Virus record (IMG/VR): IMGVR_UViG_3300027418_000012
Coordinates: 1-54,995 of that record
DNA: 54,995 nt
Direction: 5' to 3' (one strand)
From: a virus
Shown here: in pieces, positions 13,718-22,360 of the stretch
How the letters are laid out: every line of letters starts with the position of its first letter
Position numbering within the stretch: the first letter of the stretch is position 1
Notes under the pieces: model-generated
Seen by the model: only the letters and a program-made list of their open reading frames with translations
The model's database searches: none
What the model was told of the DNA's origin: nothing
Program-made: the position numbers and the translations under genes

Positions 13718-14434
13718 ATGTTACAAACTGTGGATCTTGCAGATATAAAATGCAAATTAATAGAAAAATTGAAACCATCAGGTTGGTCAAGTAAGCTTAA
13801 AGGCTTTGTACAATCATCTGATTTTGATAAGATTTTACAGAATTTATATGATTTAAGAGAGGCAGGTAAAAGATTTACTCCTCCTCTAAAACAAGTTTTT
13901 AGAGCATTTGAAGAATGCCCCGTAGACAAACTACGTGTAATTATAATAGGACAAGATCCTTATCCTCAGCTAGGTGTAGCAGACGGGTTAGCTTTCTCAT
14001 GTGGTAGCACAGAAAAACCTCAACCAAGTCTACGAAACATGTTTGAGGCCATAGAACAGACAGTATATCAAGAATTTCCTACTTATCAAGATCCAAATCT
14101 TACAAGATGGGCTAACCAAGGAGTGTTATTAATAAATAAAGCACTTACTTGTGAAGTTGATAAGGTGGGCTCTCACTATGATGTATGGAATGAGTTTTTA
14201 ATGTATGTATTAGATATACTAAACTTTACAGACAGCGGTTTAATCTTTGTATTACTAGGTAAACCAGCACAAGAGTTAGAAAGTTTAATAGGACCTAATC
14301 ACTACATTATTAAAGCTAGTCATCCTGCATCAGCAGCTTATACTAAAACAGTATGGGATTGCAAAGATCTTTTTAATCAGGTTAATGAGATTATTACAAA
14401 ATGTAATGGTCCACAATTCACAATCAGTTGGTAA
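13718..14434 (+). CDS. ung: Uracil-DNA glycosylase, family 1
   Basis: Removes uracil from DNA as the first step of base excision repair. GQDPYP (about residue 77) carries the catalytic water-activating Asp. Further family motifs are the uracil-binding Phe in GLAFSC, LLINKALTC (about residue 143), and HPAS (about residue 203), a variant of the usual HPSPLS minor-groove loop. At 238 aa it is close to the normal 220-230 aa. Phages carry Ung to cope with dUMP misincorporation or cytosine deamination; no dUTPase or uracil-DNA system is seen nearby. It starts a new plus-strand run divergent from the 99-aa gene. Confidence 0.95.
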   Translation: MLQTVDLADIKCKLIEKLKPSGWSSKLKGFVQSSDFDKILQNLYDLREAGKRFTPPLKQVFRAFEECPVDKLRVIIIGQDPYPQLGVADGLAFSCGSTEKPQPSLRNMFEAIEQTVYQEFPTYQDPNLTRWANQGVLLINKALTCEVDKVGSHYDVWNEFLMYVLDILNFTDSGLIFVLLGKPAQELESLIGPNHYIIKASHPASAAYTKTVWDCKDLFNQVNEIITKCNGPQFTISW

Positions 14435-14452
14435 TCAACTAAAAACAATTTT

Positions 14453-14872
14453 ATGGCAATTCAAAAAGAAAACGTGTCAATTGATGTCCAAGACATCATT
14501 GAATTATTACACAGTGGTTACACTTGGTTTAAGAAAGATGATCTTGGCTACGGCTCTATTCAAGAGAAGTTTAACGCTCTAGATATTCATATTAAGACTA
14601 TCCAGAAGCATCCTGAATTAGCAAATGTAGATACAATAGCTAAGGTATTTGTAATTACTAATAGAAATAAAACAGATAATGGATCAACAACCACCAATGA
14701 CATTAGTGTCAAACGAGATGAGATCAATTTGGGGGGCTTACCTAAGACTGATGACAGGAATACAAGATCTACAGATACAAGCATCCTATCTCAAGTCAAC
14801 AACGGAACTCCTGGAACTAGCACAGCAGAAAGTAGTGAACAAAATGATCTCTCAGCCTTTGCCAATCTCTAA
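14453..14872 (+). CDS. Hypothetical protein, 139 aa
   Basis: The first ~70 residues look folded and helical (ENVSIDVQDIIELLHSGYTW; FNALDIHIKTIQKHPE). The rest is Ser/Thr/Asn-rich and disordered (NKTDNGSTTTNDISVK and onward). It stops 4 bases before the chosen start of the AAA ATPase gene, so it could be an adaptor or substrate for the ATPase/VWA pair. This rests on position only. Confidence 0.6.
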   Translation: MAIQKENVSIDVQDIIELLHSGYTWFKKDDLGYGSIQEKFNALDIHIKTIQKHPELANVDTIAKVFVITNRNKTDNGSTTTNDISVKRDEINLGGLPKTDDRNTRSTDTSILSQVNNGTPGTSTAESSEQNDLSAFANL

Positions 14873-14876
14873 TCCT

Positions 14877-16277
14877 ATGAAACCTTTAAGACCTAGTCCT
14901 ACAATGAGTGCAACACAGTTTGCTGTAGGACGTCAATTAATAGGTAATGATAATAATATATGGGAAGTAACTGCTACATCAGCAGGTATACACAGATGGG
15001 TAAAAGCTAAATATGTTCAATCAGGTACTTTTCATCCTAGTGCATTTAACATACCTAGTACACAGATATCAAATATTAGCATTGACCCCAATGCTCAACA
15101 ATCATTTAAATACAAACAAAATAACATGTCTAAAGTAAAATCTATTACAAAAAAATCTACTCAAGAAGTGAGAACAATTGACACCTCTTTAATTAATAAA
15201 GAAGAAGTGTTTAAAATGCTAGCATTAGCAGAAGCTACAGGCTTACCCTGCTTATTAGTAGGTGCACCAGGTGTTGCTAAAACTAAAACTATAATTGACT
15301 ATGCTAAAGCATGGTTAAACAGAGACGGTAATATGACCGCAGAAGATTTTGCTAATAAAATCTACATACTAGAGACTGACGAAGGTACTAAAGCATCAGA
15401 GATTAAGGGTATGCCTGACTTAGGTAAGTTATTCACTGATAACAAGTATGAGCTTAACACTCCTATTGCTGATGCAGAGATTGTAATCATCAACGAGGTG
15501 GATAAAGCTAGCTCTGGTATCCGTAATGCTATGCTAGGTGTAATGAACGAGAAGTTCTTATTCAACGGTAAGCACAAGATCCCATGTAAGTGGAAGTTAT
15601 TTGTAGCTACCTGTAATGAGATTCCTAAAGATGAGACAGGATCTCCTTTCTGGGACCGTTTTATGTTGAAGATGACTGTAAATCGTGTATCTGCAGGTGA
15701 ATTAGCTAAATATTTTAGCAAAGGAGCTCGTAACTACAGAGAGAAGTTTTCTATTGGTGTACCTAATAAGCAAGAAATTGAGAGTTTAGAAGTACCGGCA
15801 AATAAATTAGAGAAATATCTTGAGGTGGGTTATCAGCATAGCTCAGATCGTACATTAACATTTGTACCTAGTCTGACTAAAGCAGTTAGTTACATTTGGG
15901 ATATCAGTCTTGATAAAGCTCTTGTAAAAACAGCTCAGATTATGATCTCACAAAATGCAGGTTCAGAATTACAAAACAAGTTGATGAGTCCAGAAGTTAA
16001 GGCAGTTATGTCTAAGGTAGAGATGTTACATTCTCATAGCTCTAATGAGCAATTAGAACTAGCTATAGCTGAAATTGAAAGCTTAATCAATACTTATACA
16101 TCTCGTGGTATTATGGATGAAGGTCAAGTAGACGAAATAGAATTATCTATGCAGTATATTTTACAAAATCACCCAGCTAGAGAAACTCAATTGACTGAAG
16201 ATTTTGAAGCTATGATGTCTGAAGCAGAAGTATTTGCTGATGTAGCACTTCAAAATGGTTCTAGTAATCCTTTCTAG
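14877..16277 (+). CDS. MoxR/CobS-type AAA+ ATPase
   Basis: A chaperone-like AAA+ ATPase. Walker A is VGAPGVAKTKT (about residues 127-137 from this start). Walker B is IVIINEVDKA, with NE in place of the commoner DE. The sensor-like VATCNEIP and the arginine-bearing helix near FWDRFMLKM are in order. MoxR-family proteins work with a VWA partner to remodel target proteins or insert metals; the next gene encodes a VWA protein. Start 14877 follows the previous stop by four bases. ATG 15126 is an alternative that would drop an N-terminal domain containing GNDNNIWEVTATSAGIHRW. Confidence 0.88.
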   Translation: MKPLRPSPTMSATQFAVGRQLIGNDNNIWEVTATSAGIHRWVKAKYVQSGTFHPSAFNIPSTQISNISIDPNAQQSFKYKQNNMSKVKSITKKSTQEVRTIDTSLINKEEVFKMLALAEATGLPCLLVGAPGVAKTKTIIDYAKAWLNRDGNMTAEDFANKIYILETDEGTKASEIKGMPDLGKLFTDNKYELNTPIADAEIVIINEVDKASSGIRNAMLGVMNEKFLFNGKHKIPCKWKLFVATCNEIPKDETGSPFWDRFMLKMTVNRVSAGELAKYFSKGARNYREKFSIGVPNKQEIESLEVPANKLEKYLEVGYQHSSDRTLTFVPSLTKAVSYIWDISLDKALVKTAQIMISQNAGSELQNKLMSPEVKAVMSKVEMLHSHSSNEQLELAIAEIESLINTYTSRGIMDEGQVDEIELSMQYILQNHPARETQLTEDFEAMMSEAEVFADVALQNGSSNPF

Positions 16278-16300
16278 TATAATCTTTTAAATAAAGTAAA

Positions 16301-17824
16301 ATGGCACTAAGAAGTCTCAGTACAGGAAAGCAGTATAAGAATGTTTATACTATCCTAGAGAAAGTAAAGAAAGGAGAAATACAGTCTCATTACAAGAACG
16401 ATGATGGAGGATTATTTGGTAAGCTTAATTTTTATAAGAAATCAGATCTTATTAAACCTCACATGCATTATATAGATGAAAGAAGACTAGCCACTGTAGT
16501 AGATGCTCATCTTAATGACCAAAATAATACTACGGCATTCTATACTAAATTTAGTAGAAGTGTGGGATGTACAAGTTTACCAGAAGACAAAAAGCCTGAT
16601 TGGCAAGCATTCCAAAAAAAGATGACAGAAACATATCAAAAGTTTCCTAAGCACTTAAAGAATGACATCTTTAAAATGTTTTATCATAAGATGGATAAAC
16701 TAGATTTTGAAGAACGCACTGAAAGTAACTATACTCAGTATAAGTTTCTAGAGCGTTCTAATAATCCTGTAGGTAAGATCATGACTGAGACTAGTAGTCT
16801 TAAATCAGCCATATTTACCAGAAATCTAATGCATTATTACATTATGCAGATGACTATGATGGAATTTATAGATCCAGATGCTGCTAAACAATTAATGAGT
16901 GGTCTTAATGGTGAGTCAGACTTTGATAATCAAGGCATGGACGATCTTATAAATAAGATGTTAGATAGTAGACTATCTAAAAACATGCTAGATGATGCTA
17001 TACAAGAAGCTCAGAATACATGTAAGGCTATGGATGAAGCTATACCACAAGATCTTCAAGATGAGATGTTTAATAACGTCAAAGATGGAGGAGCTAATGC
17101 AGGTAAACTAAGTCCAGATTACATTAATCAAGTGACTGCTAATATTAGGAGAATCAATCTATCTATGGGGTCTCTTAAAGACAAGATTAAGAAGTTAATG
17201 GATAAGTCCAAGAACTACTTTTCTGCTAAGAAAGAAACTATCCAAGAAGATTTATTCAACTCTGATAATTTAGCAGGCTTAGATGAATATGTATTCTTAC
17301 ATCCTCAATTGAGGAAGTTCATGATTGAAGACATTATGATTAAGGATAGTAAGTCTATAGGTAAGATTAACATCTATATAGACATATCTGGTTCAATGTC
17401 AGACACATGTGGAGTGGGAGATATAGATGGAACAAGAATAGATAAGCTAGACTTTTGTAAAGCATTTGCACTTAAGATGCAGGATTTAGGAATGTTGAAT
17501 AAAATATATACATTCAATAATCATGTAAAAGAACTTAAGACAGATGTGTTTTCAATAGCTAATTTAACTACATGTGGCGGTACATCAATTAACACTGTGG
17601 TAGAGCATATTAAAAGACATGATGATAATGCACTAGTAATCACAGATGCTGAAGATGGATGCCATAGTTATTCAGAGAAAGCTTTCTTTATAGGTGTGAA
17701 AGGTGCAAACTTTAATCACTTTGATAAGAAGACTATACAGAAGTATTCTGAAAGCGGTCAAGTAGTAGTATTTGATGGTAACAGAATATTTAATGTTAAC
17801 ACAAAAGGTGGTATTACAAATTAA
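16301..17824 (+). CDS. VWA-domain protein, partner of the AAA+ ATPase
   Basis: The C-terminal ~160 residues are a von Willebrand factor A domain. IYIDISGSMSD (about residue 357) gives the metal-binding DxSxS motif, TCGGTSINTVV (about residue 425) the conserved Thr, and LVITDAEDG (about residue 446) the late Asp. The long N-terminal part is helical and charged. The order AAA+ then VWA copies the MoxR/VWA, NorQ/NorD and CobS/CobT pairs of bacteria. In phages the target is not known. Its end overlaps the convergent minus-strand gene by 11 bases. Confidence 0.88.
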   Translation: MALRSLSTGKQYKNVYTILEKVKKGEIQSHYKNDDGGLFGKLNFYKKSDLIKPHMHYIDERRLATVVDAHLNDQNNTTAFYTKFSRSVGCTSLPEDKKPDWQAFQKKMTETYQKFPKHLKNDIFKMFYHKMDKLDFEERTESNYTQYKFLERSNNPVGKIMTETSSLKSAIFTRNLMHYYIMQMTMMEFIDPDAAKQLMSGLNGESDFDNQGMDDLINKMLDSRLSKNMLDDAIQEAQNTCKAMDEAIPQDLQDEMFNNVKDGGANAGKLSPDYINQVTANIRRINLSMGSLKDKIKKLMDKSKNYFSAKKETIQEDLFNSDNLAGLDEYVFLHPQLRKFMIEDIMIKDSKSIGKINIYIDISGSMSDTCGVGDIDGTRIDKLDFCKAFALKMQDLGMLNKIYTFNNHVKELKTDVFSIANLTTCGGTSINTVVEHIKRHDDNALVITDAEDGCHSYSEKAFFIGVKGANFNHFDKKTIQKYSESGQVVVFDGNRIFNVNTKGGITN

Positions 17825-19103
17825 TTTTTGAACCTACCACCATAAATAATAGCATAGGAACTTGGGGATTAGTTGAAAGACTAGTCCTCAATCCTATGTT
17901 TAATTTAAAACGCTTGGTAAAAGCGTAGTCACTAGATACACCAGTGATAAATCCCATATCTTGGGAAACCACAAAATCCTTAGTATCAAATAGATACACA
18001 ACAGGACTCCCTGATACATATAGTTCAGGAGATAAGTTTAACCTCTTATTGACAGCAAAAGGTCTAGTATAAAATAAAAGAAGATTGTGCATTAGATTGT
18101 CTTTACTAAAAGACAAAGTGTAGTTGGCACCTGTAACACCCCATTTACCCATAGGGTAGATATAAGCATATGTTAAGAAACTAGAAACGTTTCCAAACAT
18201 CACTGCTGTTGTAAAACCAAAGTTAGATATAGATTCTAACTTCCCAGCATTGAAATTCATTTTAGTATATCTAGAAGAGACAACAAACTGTTTTAGATTA
18301 CTCCAAACCATACCACTTACGCCCCAGGAAGATGCTCCAGTCATAGAAGACTGAGATATTCCCCCGCTAAGTACTAACGCTATACTAGCGTCAACATTTT
18401 GACCTGCAGTTAAGTCAGAGTTAAATAAAATAGGATTCATCCTAGCCTGAGCTTTATTAGAGGATTTAGAATCCTTTTTACTGTCAGACTTTTTCTCTTC
18501 AGATTTCTTTTCAGACTTAGACTCTGATTTAGATTCAGACTTTTCTTCAGATTTAGACTCAGAACTACTTTCACTCTTAGATTCAGATTTAGACTCTGAA
18601 GATGAACTACTAGAACTTGACTCAGAACTTGATGATGAGCTACTGCTAGAACTAGCAGGTGCTGGAGCAGGGGCAGCAGCAGGTGCAGCAGGAGGAGGAG
18701 CGGCTGCTGCAGATGAGGCAGCGGCAGAAGCAGCTGAAGAAGCGGCACTAGAAGCCGCAGATGACGTTGCAGAGCTTACAGCAGCACTTACTGCAGCAGA
18801 GACAGCGTTGGCTGTAACTGTATTGCTAGTTTGTGCAGTTTGAGCAACAGAACAGGGAGATAATTTTCTATAGTCTTCATACACTTGATTAAGCCAAGCC
18901 TGAAATGCACCAGAAGATACATCAGCGGAAGTAAAAGTACGAGACTTATTATAAAAGACAATAGTAGTAATCCCATTGATAGGAATACTAAAAGTGCTAA
19001 CGACTTTTGTACAAGGGTCAACAAAAGTTTGTATAAGAGTTTGATTATACGCATAAAAAGGTAGTAATACTACTAAAATTAGAGCAAATATAAACTTTTT
19101 CAA
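17814..19103 (-). CDS. Exported protein with Ser/Ala/Glu linker and beta-barrel-like C-terminus, 429 aa
   Basis: A signal peptide (MKKFIFALILVVLLPFYAYN) is followed by a small N-terminal domain to about residue 95. A striking low-complexity tract follows at about residues 100-225: first Ala/Ser repeats, then Pro/Ala, then a Ser run, then SESKSESK-type Glu/Lys repeats. The C-terminal ~200 residues alternate polar and hydrophobic residues with Gly/aromatic turns, as in an outer-membrane beta-barrel. KRLNLSPELY and TKRFKLNIGL have close counterparts in the 296-aa neighbour. The start is TTG, right after the TGA of a 35-aa gene. It probably ends up in the outer membrane with a long flexible periplasmic or surface arm. 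Confidence 0.75.
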   Translation of the reverse strand: MKKFIFALILVVLLPFYAYNQTLIQTFVDPCTKVVSTFSIPINGITTIVFYNKSRTFTSADVSSGAFQAWLNQVYEDYRKLSPCSVAQTAQTSNTVTANAVSAAVSAAVSSATSSAASSAASSAASAAASSAAAAPPPAAPAAAPAPAPASSSSSSSSSSESSSSSSSSESKSESKSESSSESKSEEKSESKSESKSEKKSEEKKSDSKKDSKSSNKAQARMNPILFNSDLTAGQNVDASIALVLSGGISQSSMTGASSWGVSGMVWSNLKQFVVSSRYTKMNFNAGKLESISNFGFTTAVMFGNVSSFLTYAYIYPMGKWGVTGANYTLSFSKDNLMHNLLLFYTRPFAVNKRLNLSPELYVSGSPVVYLFDTKDFVVSQDMGFITGVSSDYAFTKRFKLNIGLRTSLSTNPQVPMLLFMVVGSKINL

Positions 19104-19211
19104 TCACTTTAACTTGTTTAAGATGACTAGATTAGATTTGATTAAAGCTGCAGTTTTAACTCCAGACTTAACTGATCTCATAGCTCTTTTCTTTTTCTTA
19201 GCGTTTGCCAT
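19104..19211 (-). CDS. Tiny basic protein, 35 aa
   Basis: Starts ATG at 19211, 12 bases after the beta-barrel gene, and stops directly against the TTG of the 429-aa gene. The sequence is Lys/Arg-rich (MANAKKKKRAMRSVKSGVKT). It may be a DNA-packing or virion peptide. Evidence is the tight spacing and the codon-like sequence only. Confidence 0.5.
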   Translation of the reverse strand: MANAKKKKRAMRSVKSGVKTAALIKSNLVILNKLK

Positions 19212-19223
19212 TGTAATTAAAAT

Positions 19224-20114
19224 TTAAAACTGAAAATCTGTTCCTATCATAAATAGGATTGGGTTACTCTTTTTGTAGCCAACTGATTCACTTAATTTAT
19301 CCCAAGTTGTATTATATCTGATATTAGTGTTTAATATAAATCTTTTAGTTATTTTCCAATCTACAGATGTACCGTAGTATAAGTCTAAATTGAAATCATT
19401 TAAGTACCCAAGATCAGATGCTGTTCCATCTTTAAATTGTTTGTAGATATCACTCATAGTAAATACTTGAGGTGATATATTTACTCTTTTTGTTTTAAAT
19501 GTATATGTATACATAGCCATACCTCTGTAAGTAATTTGACTTGATGCCGGCATTGTTGGGTATATTAAATCTACAAAGTTACCATCTATATCTACTGTAT
19601 ATTTTCCTTCCCATTCACCTTGGTAGGTCCCCCAGAATGTTTTAGAAGCAATTAGACTATAGCCAAAGGTTCCAAACTTTTTAGATCTAAATACATCTAT
19701 AAATGATAGTGTAATATCTTTCTGAAAATCAAAATCTGTTGAATAAAAAGATTGTATTGTAGTAGTTCTTGTATCTGTATTTCTGCTGAAACCATATCCA
19801 ACACCATAATAATTCCATACTGGGTTTATTGATGATGCAAATGAGTGTCCCCACTTACCATTATTAGATGACTTACTATATCCCAGATTCAGTGTGGTAG
19901 ATACTTGTTTACCAATTATACCCACTGATAGGTTTGATGATGAAAGAACATCTTTTGAAAAGTCAACATAGGATTGTAATATACCTAGGTTATTCCAATC
20001 ACCACTTTCTCCAAATAGTTCTTTAGGTGATAGCTGTAATGTATCAGGTTTTTGTACCTGTGCATTTGATATAAATCCAATCAGAACTAATAATATAGTT
20101 AATAAGTATTTCAT
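19224..20114 (-). CDS. Outer-membrane beta-barrel-like protein, 296 aa
   Basis: The signal peptide MKYLLTILLVLIGFISNAQ has the SNAQ cleavage region common in Bacteroidota. The body is beta-rich with alternating patterns (SNLSVGIIGKQVSTTLNLGY; FGTFGYSLIASKTFWGTYQG) and ends NPILFMIGTDFQF, a terminal Phe like the beta-signal of barrel proteins. KRVNISPQVF and TKRFILNTNI align with motifs in the 429-aa neighbour, so the two are probably paralogues. It starts at the stop of the CsgG-like gene (one-base overlap). A role in the envelope during infection is likely; the exact function is unknown. Confidence 0.75.
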   Translation of the reverse strand: MKYLLTILLVLIGFISNAQVQKPDTLQLSPKELFGESGDWNNLGILQSYVDFSKDVLSSSNLSVGIIGKQVSTTLNLGYSKSSNNGKWGHSFASSINPVWNYYGVGYGFSRNTDTRTTTIQSFYSTDFDFQKDITLSFIDVFRSKKFGTFGYSLIASKTFWGTYQGEWEGKYTVDIDGNFVDLIYPTMPASSQITYRGMAMYTYTFKTKRVNISPQVFTMSDIYKQFKDGTASDLGYLNDFNLDLYYGTSVDWKITKRFILNTNIRYNTTWDKLSESVGYKKSNPILFMIGTDFQF

Positions 20115-20830
20115 TACTTAGTAAATATTCCTTTTTTAATCATTCTATCTAAGATTCTAGCACACGCTATATCTAGGGCTTTCTTCGTAGCAATAGATAT
20201 AGTGGATTGATTAAACTTCACTGGGTCTAAAGAAGCATCAGATAAACCTGAAGTCTCTTTAGTAGTCTTAGCCTCACCAAGCCCAGAGGCAGAAATAATG
20301 GTTGCTGTCTCAGCATCTGTAAATCTAACTTGTAGACCAATACGTGTTACCATCATTTGTTTGGTATCACCCTTAATATAAACAGACTCGTCTTCTGATA
20401 TAGAATAATCATAGCACTCAATAGTAACAAAATACTTAGCTAGGTTAATTTTACCTCTACCGTCTAGTTTATTCTCAGAGATGCCCGATTGTGAAGCTTG
20501 AAACTGCTTTACCATACGGTTTTTAATCTCTGTCTTATCCTCTGTAAACTTGAACCTATTAAGATTCTCTAAATACTCCATAGAAATGTTAGCTACGCCT
20601 AATCCTACACGCTTTTCTTTAAGCTCCGGATACATTTCATACATCTCATCTGATATACCCGCTTTAAGGATTTGTATAGGTATTTGTACACCTTCATAGT
20701 CTAAAAATTGTGATATGTCTATAGCCTTTTCAAAGCTAGCTTTATAATTCTCAGTTTGAGTCTTAGCTATCTGAGCATTACTGCTAATAGTTAATAGTAA
20801 ACCTGTTATAAAAATTAGTATGTTCTTCAT
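20114..20830 (-). CDS. CsgG-like exported protein, 238 aa
   Basis: Has a signal peptide (MKNILIFITGLLLTISSNAQ) and a domain resembling the CsgG/LpoB fold. KRVGLGVANISMEY supplies the early strand, INLAKYFVTIECYDYSI the variant of the usual 'is-known-as-a-separate-form' strand, MVTRIGLQVRFTDAETATII the long hairpin before the helix, and ATKKALDIACARILDRMI the closing helix. CsgG forms the outer-membrane export pore for curli; related proteins activate peptidoglycan synthases. There is no lipobox Cys after the signal, unlike classic CsgG. It sits among exported proteins on both sides. Membership of the superfamily is fairly likely; pore function is inference. Confidence 0.7.
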   Translation of the reverse strand: MKNILIFITGLLLTISSNAQIAKTQTENYKASFEKAIDISQFLDYEGVQIPIQILKAGISDEMYEMYPELKEKRVGLGVANISMEYLENLNRFKFTEDKTEIKNRMVKQFQASQSGISENKLDGRGKINLAKYFVTIECYDYSISEDESVYIKGDTKQMMVTRIGLQVRFTDAETATIISASGLGEAKTTKETSGLSDASLDPVKFNQSTISIATKKALDIACARILDRMIKKGIFTK

Positions 20831-21045
20831 TTAGATTTATTTATAGATCTGGACCAATATATAAAAGAGAGCCAGAAGCATCCGGAAAGGAAATAGAAAG
20901 TTATATCTGCAGCCCAATATGAACCTGTAGCGTCCATAATCAGCTTGAAGAGGAAGTCGTAGCCAAACGGCAGAAAAAACATGGCTAATAGTAGGGAAGT
21001 ATCTTTGTAAAAAGTAAATCTTTTTATTCTGTCTTTGTAATTCAT
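20827..21045 (-). CDS. Small two-span membrane protein, 72 aa
   Basis: Two hydrophobic segments (LLLAMFFLPFGYDFLFKLI and FYFLSGCFWLSFIYW) follow a basic N-terminus (MNYKDRIKRFTFYK). It overlaps the CsgG-like gene by four bases (ATGA). A competing frame (20837-21055) is rejected because it lacks this pattern. It resembles small membrane proteins in lysis or envelope blocks of Bacteroidota phages; holin-like function is possible. Confidence 0.7.
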   Translation of the reverse strand: MNYKDRIKRFTFYKDTSLLLAMFFLPFGYDFLFKLIMDATGSYWAADITFYFLSGCFWLSFIYWSRSINKSK

Positions 21046-21069
21046 CAGGGTCCATGGGAGTTAATTAAG

Positions 21070-21651
21070 TTAACAATGTTCATCCTTGATCTTACCACAG
21101 TGGATACATTCATAGTCTCCATCATGGTCTATATCTGCAAACACATGCTCACACTGTCTGTGTTCTTGATGCTCAAACTCTAATTTCTTAAGCTCAATCT
21201 CATGGTGATGCTGTTCAGCCACTTTATCAGCTTCAGCTTTAACTACATGATCAATCTTAGTTTGTTCAGACGCTCGGCCCGCAGCAGCAACAAATGCATC
21301 AGGAATTAATGGAGCATATGGTTTGTTAGACTCTTTAATGTCATTAACACTACCTATACTAACACCATCTTCCTCGTCCATTTTCTGTACAAGCATCTTA
21401 TCTTTATCTGTATCAGAAAACCAATAGTCTATAATCTTACCATAAGAACCAATAAAGGCTCCTAATAATAACATAAGTAATTCTTTCCATTCACCGGCCA
21501 TAACAGCGTTATTAGATACAGCTACGAATATTCCAGCTATAATCATAATAAATGTTCCTAGTACTAAGCCAGTAATGTACCAGCGTCTAGTCATCATTTT
21601 ACCTAGTAGTTCTTTAAATCCACCAGATTCTGGTTGTTTTTTATCTTCCAT
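21070..21651 (-). CDS. Membrane protein with C-terminal zinc motif, 193 aa
   Basis: Two membrane segments lie at about residues 24-49 (WYITGLVLGTFIMIIAGIFV) and 56-77 (LLMLLLGAFIGSYGKIIDYW). A cytosolic or periplasmic tail follows, with a helical His-rich segment. The last ~30 residues hold Cys/His in a zinc-ribbon-like pattern (CEHVFADIDHDG; YECIHCGK; a final Cys). Function is unknown; the hairpin membrane topology is shared with holins. It belongs to the minus-strand envelope block. Confidence 0.7.
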   Translation of the reverse strand: MEDKKQPESGGFKELLGKMMTRRWYITGLVLGTFIMIIAGIFVAVSNNAVMAGEWKELLMLLLGAFIGSYGKIIDYWFSDTDKDKMLVQKMDEEDGVSIGSVNDIKESNKPYAPLIPDAFVAAAGRASEQTKIDHVVKAEADKVAEQHHHEIELKKLEFEHQEHRQCEHVFADIDHDGDYECIHCGKIKDEHC

Positions 21652-21678
21652 AAAACTTTTTTAGTTCTTAATAATATA

Positions 21679-21978
21679 TTACCATTTTGGAGCTTCTTCT
21701 TTAAACTCATCACCATCTTTTTTAGGTTTAGCAGGAGCCGGTTTAGGATCTGCAGCTTTCTGATTAATAATAACAGTTTTACCTCCAGCAGGTTGAGACT
21801 GCTGATTAGAGTTAGTAATGTTAATTACAGGTGCAGCCTGTATAGGAGCAGCTTTATCTTCTCCACCAAATAAGGTTGAGCCTAACCAAGCCCCACCAGC
21901 CGTTACAACTGTAGCTATAGTACCTAATATTGTTTTTTTTAGACTAGAGCCCGTTGATTCTTGTTGTTCTTCTGACAT
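21679..21978 (-). CDS. Single-span protein with disordered tail, 99 aa
   Basis: One hydrophobic, Gly/Ala/Thr-rich segment (about residues 14-35, TILGTIATVVTAGGAWLGS) is followed by a long Pro/Ala/Lys/Gln-rich disordered tail ending EEAPKW. The tail could span the periplasm or bind partners. Its six-base spacing from the lipoprotein gene suggests joint expression. Confidence 0.65.
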   Translation of the reverse strand: MSEEQQESTGSSLKKTILGTIATVVTAGGAWLGSTLFGGEDKAAPIQAAPVINITNSNQQSQPAGGKTVIINQKAADPKPAPAKPKKDGDEFKEEAPKW

Positions 21979-21983
21979 AAAAT

Positions 21984-22358
21984 TTATTTTATAATTATTG
22001 GATGTTTAACTTCTTTACCTGCTATATCTATAAAGATTAAATCATAATCCTTTTTAGGTAATGCAGATAGGTCATATACCTTTTTAGTAATAATATCAGT
22101 GGCTGTAAAGCCCTCTGTTTTAACAGCCTCATCTTTTCCAAATGGAATTACTTGTACTGAATACTTAGCTCCCGGAGTGGTAACAAACTCCACTGTAACA
22201 ACATTACCAGTTTGACCTATAGACTTTATAGATGTAGCTGTAGATTTAATACCTAAATCAATGGTATTCATTATTACAGGAACATCCACCTTTCTACAGC
22301 TTAACGCTAATAGTGTTACTAAAAACCCTAACCCTAAAACTTTGTCTATTTTTCTCAT
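21984..22358 (-). CDS. Lipoprotein, 124 aa
   Basis: A lipoprotein signal (about residues 5-21) ends in the lipobox LALSC, so Cys 21 should be lipidated. The mature part is a small beta-sandwich-like domain (GNVVTVEFVTTPGAKYSVQV; KDYDLIFIDIAGKEVKHPII). It probably anchors to the inner face of the outer membrane or is displayed on the surface. It lies directly after the cohesin-like secreted gene and could be its anchor or chaperone, as inferred from position. Confidence 0.75.
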   Translation of the reverse strand: MRKIDKVLGLGFLVTLLALSCRKVDVPVIMNTIDLGIKSTATSIKSIGQTGNVVTVEFVTTPGAKYSVQVIPFGKDEAVKTEGFTATDIITKKVYDLSALPKKDYDLIFIDIAGKEVKHPIIIK

Positions 22359-22360
22359 AG

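Noticed and set aside
14679-14876. N-terminal extension of the AAA+ ATPase from 14679
   Set aside because: It would overlap the 139-aa gene by almost 200 bases in another frame; 14877 lies just after that gene's stop.
18437-19054. Leu-rich minus-strand frames inside the 429-aa gene
   Set aside because: They are shadows of the Ser/Ala low-complexity tract in another frame, without independent start context.
20837-21055. Alternative 72-aa frame on the minus strand
   Set aside because: It overlaps the 20827-21045 frame, which has clear paired membrane segments and a 4-base overlap with the next gene.
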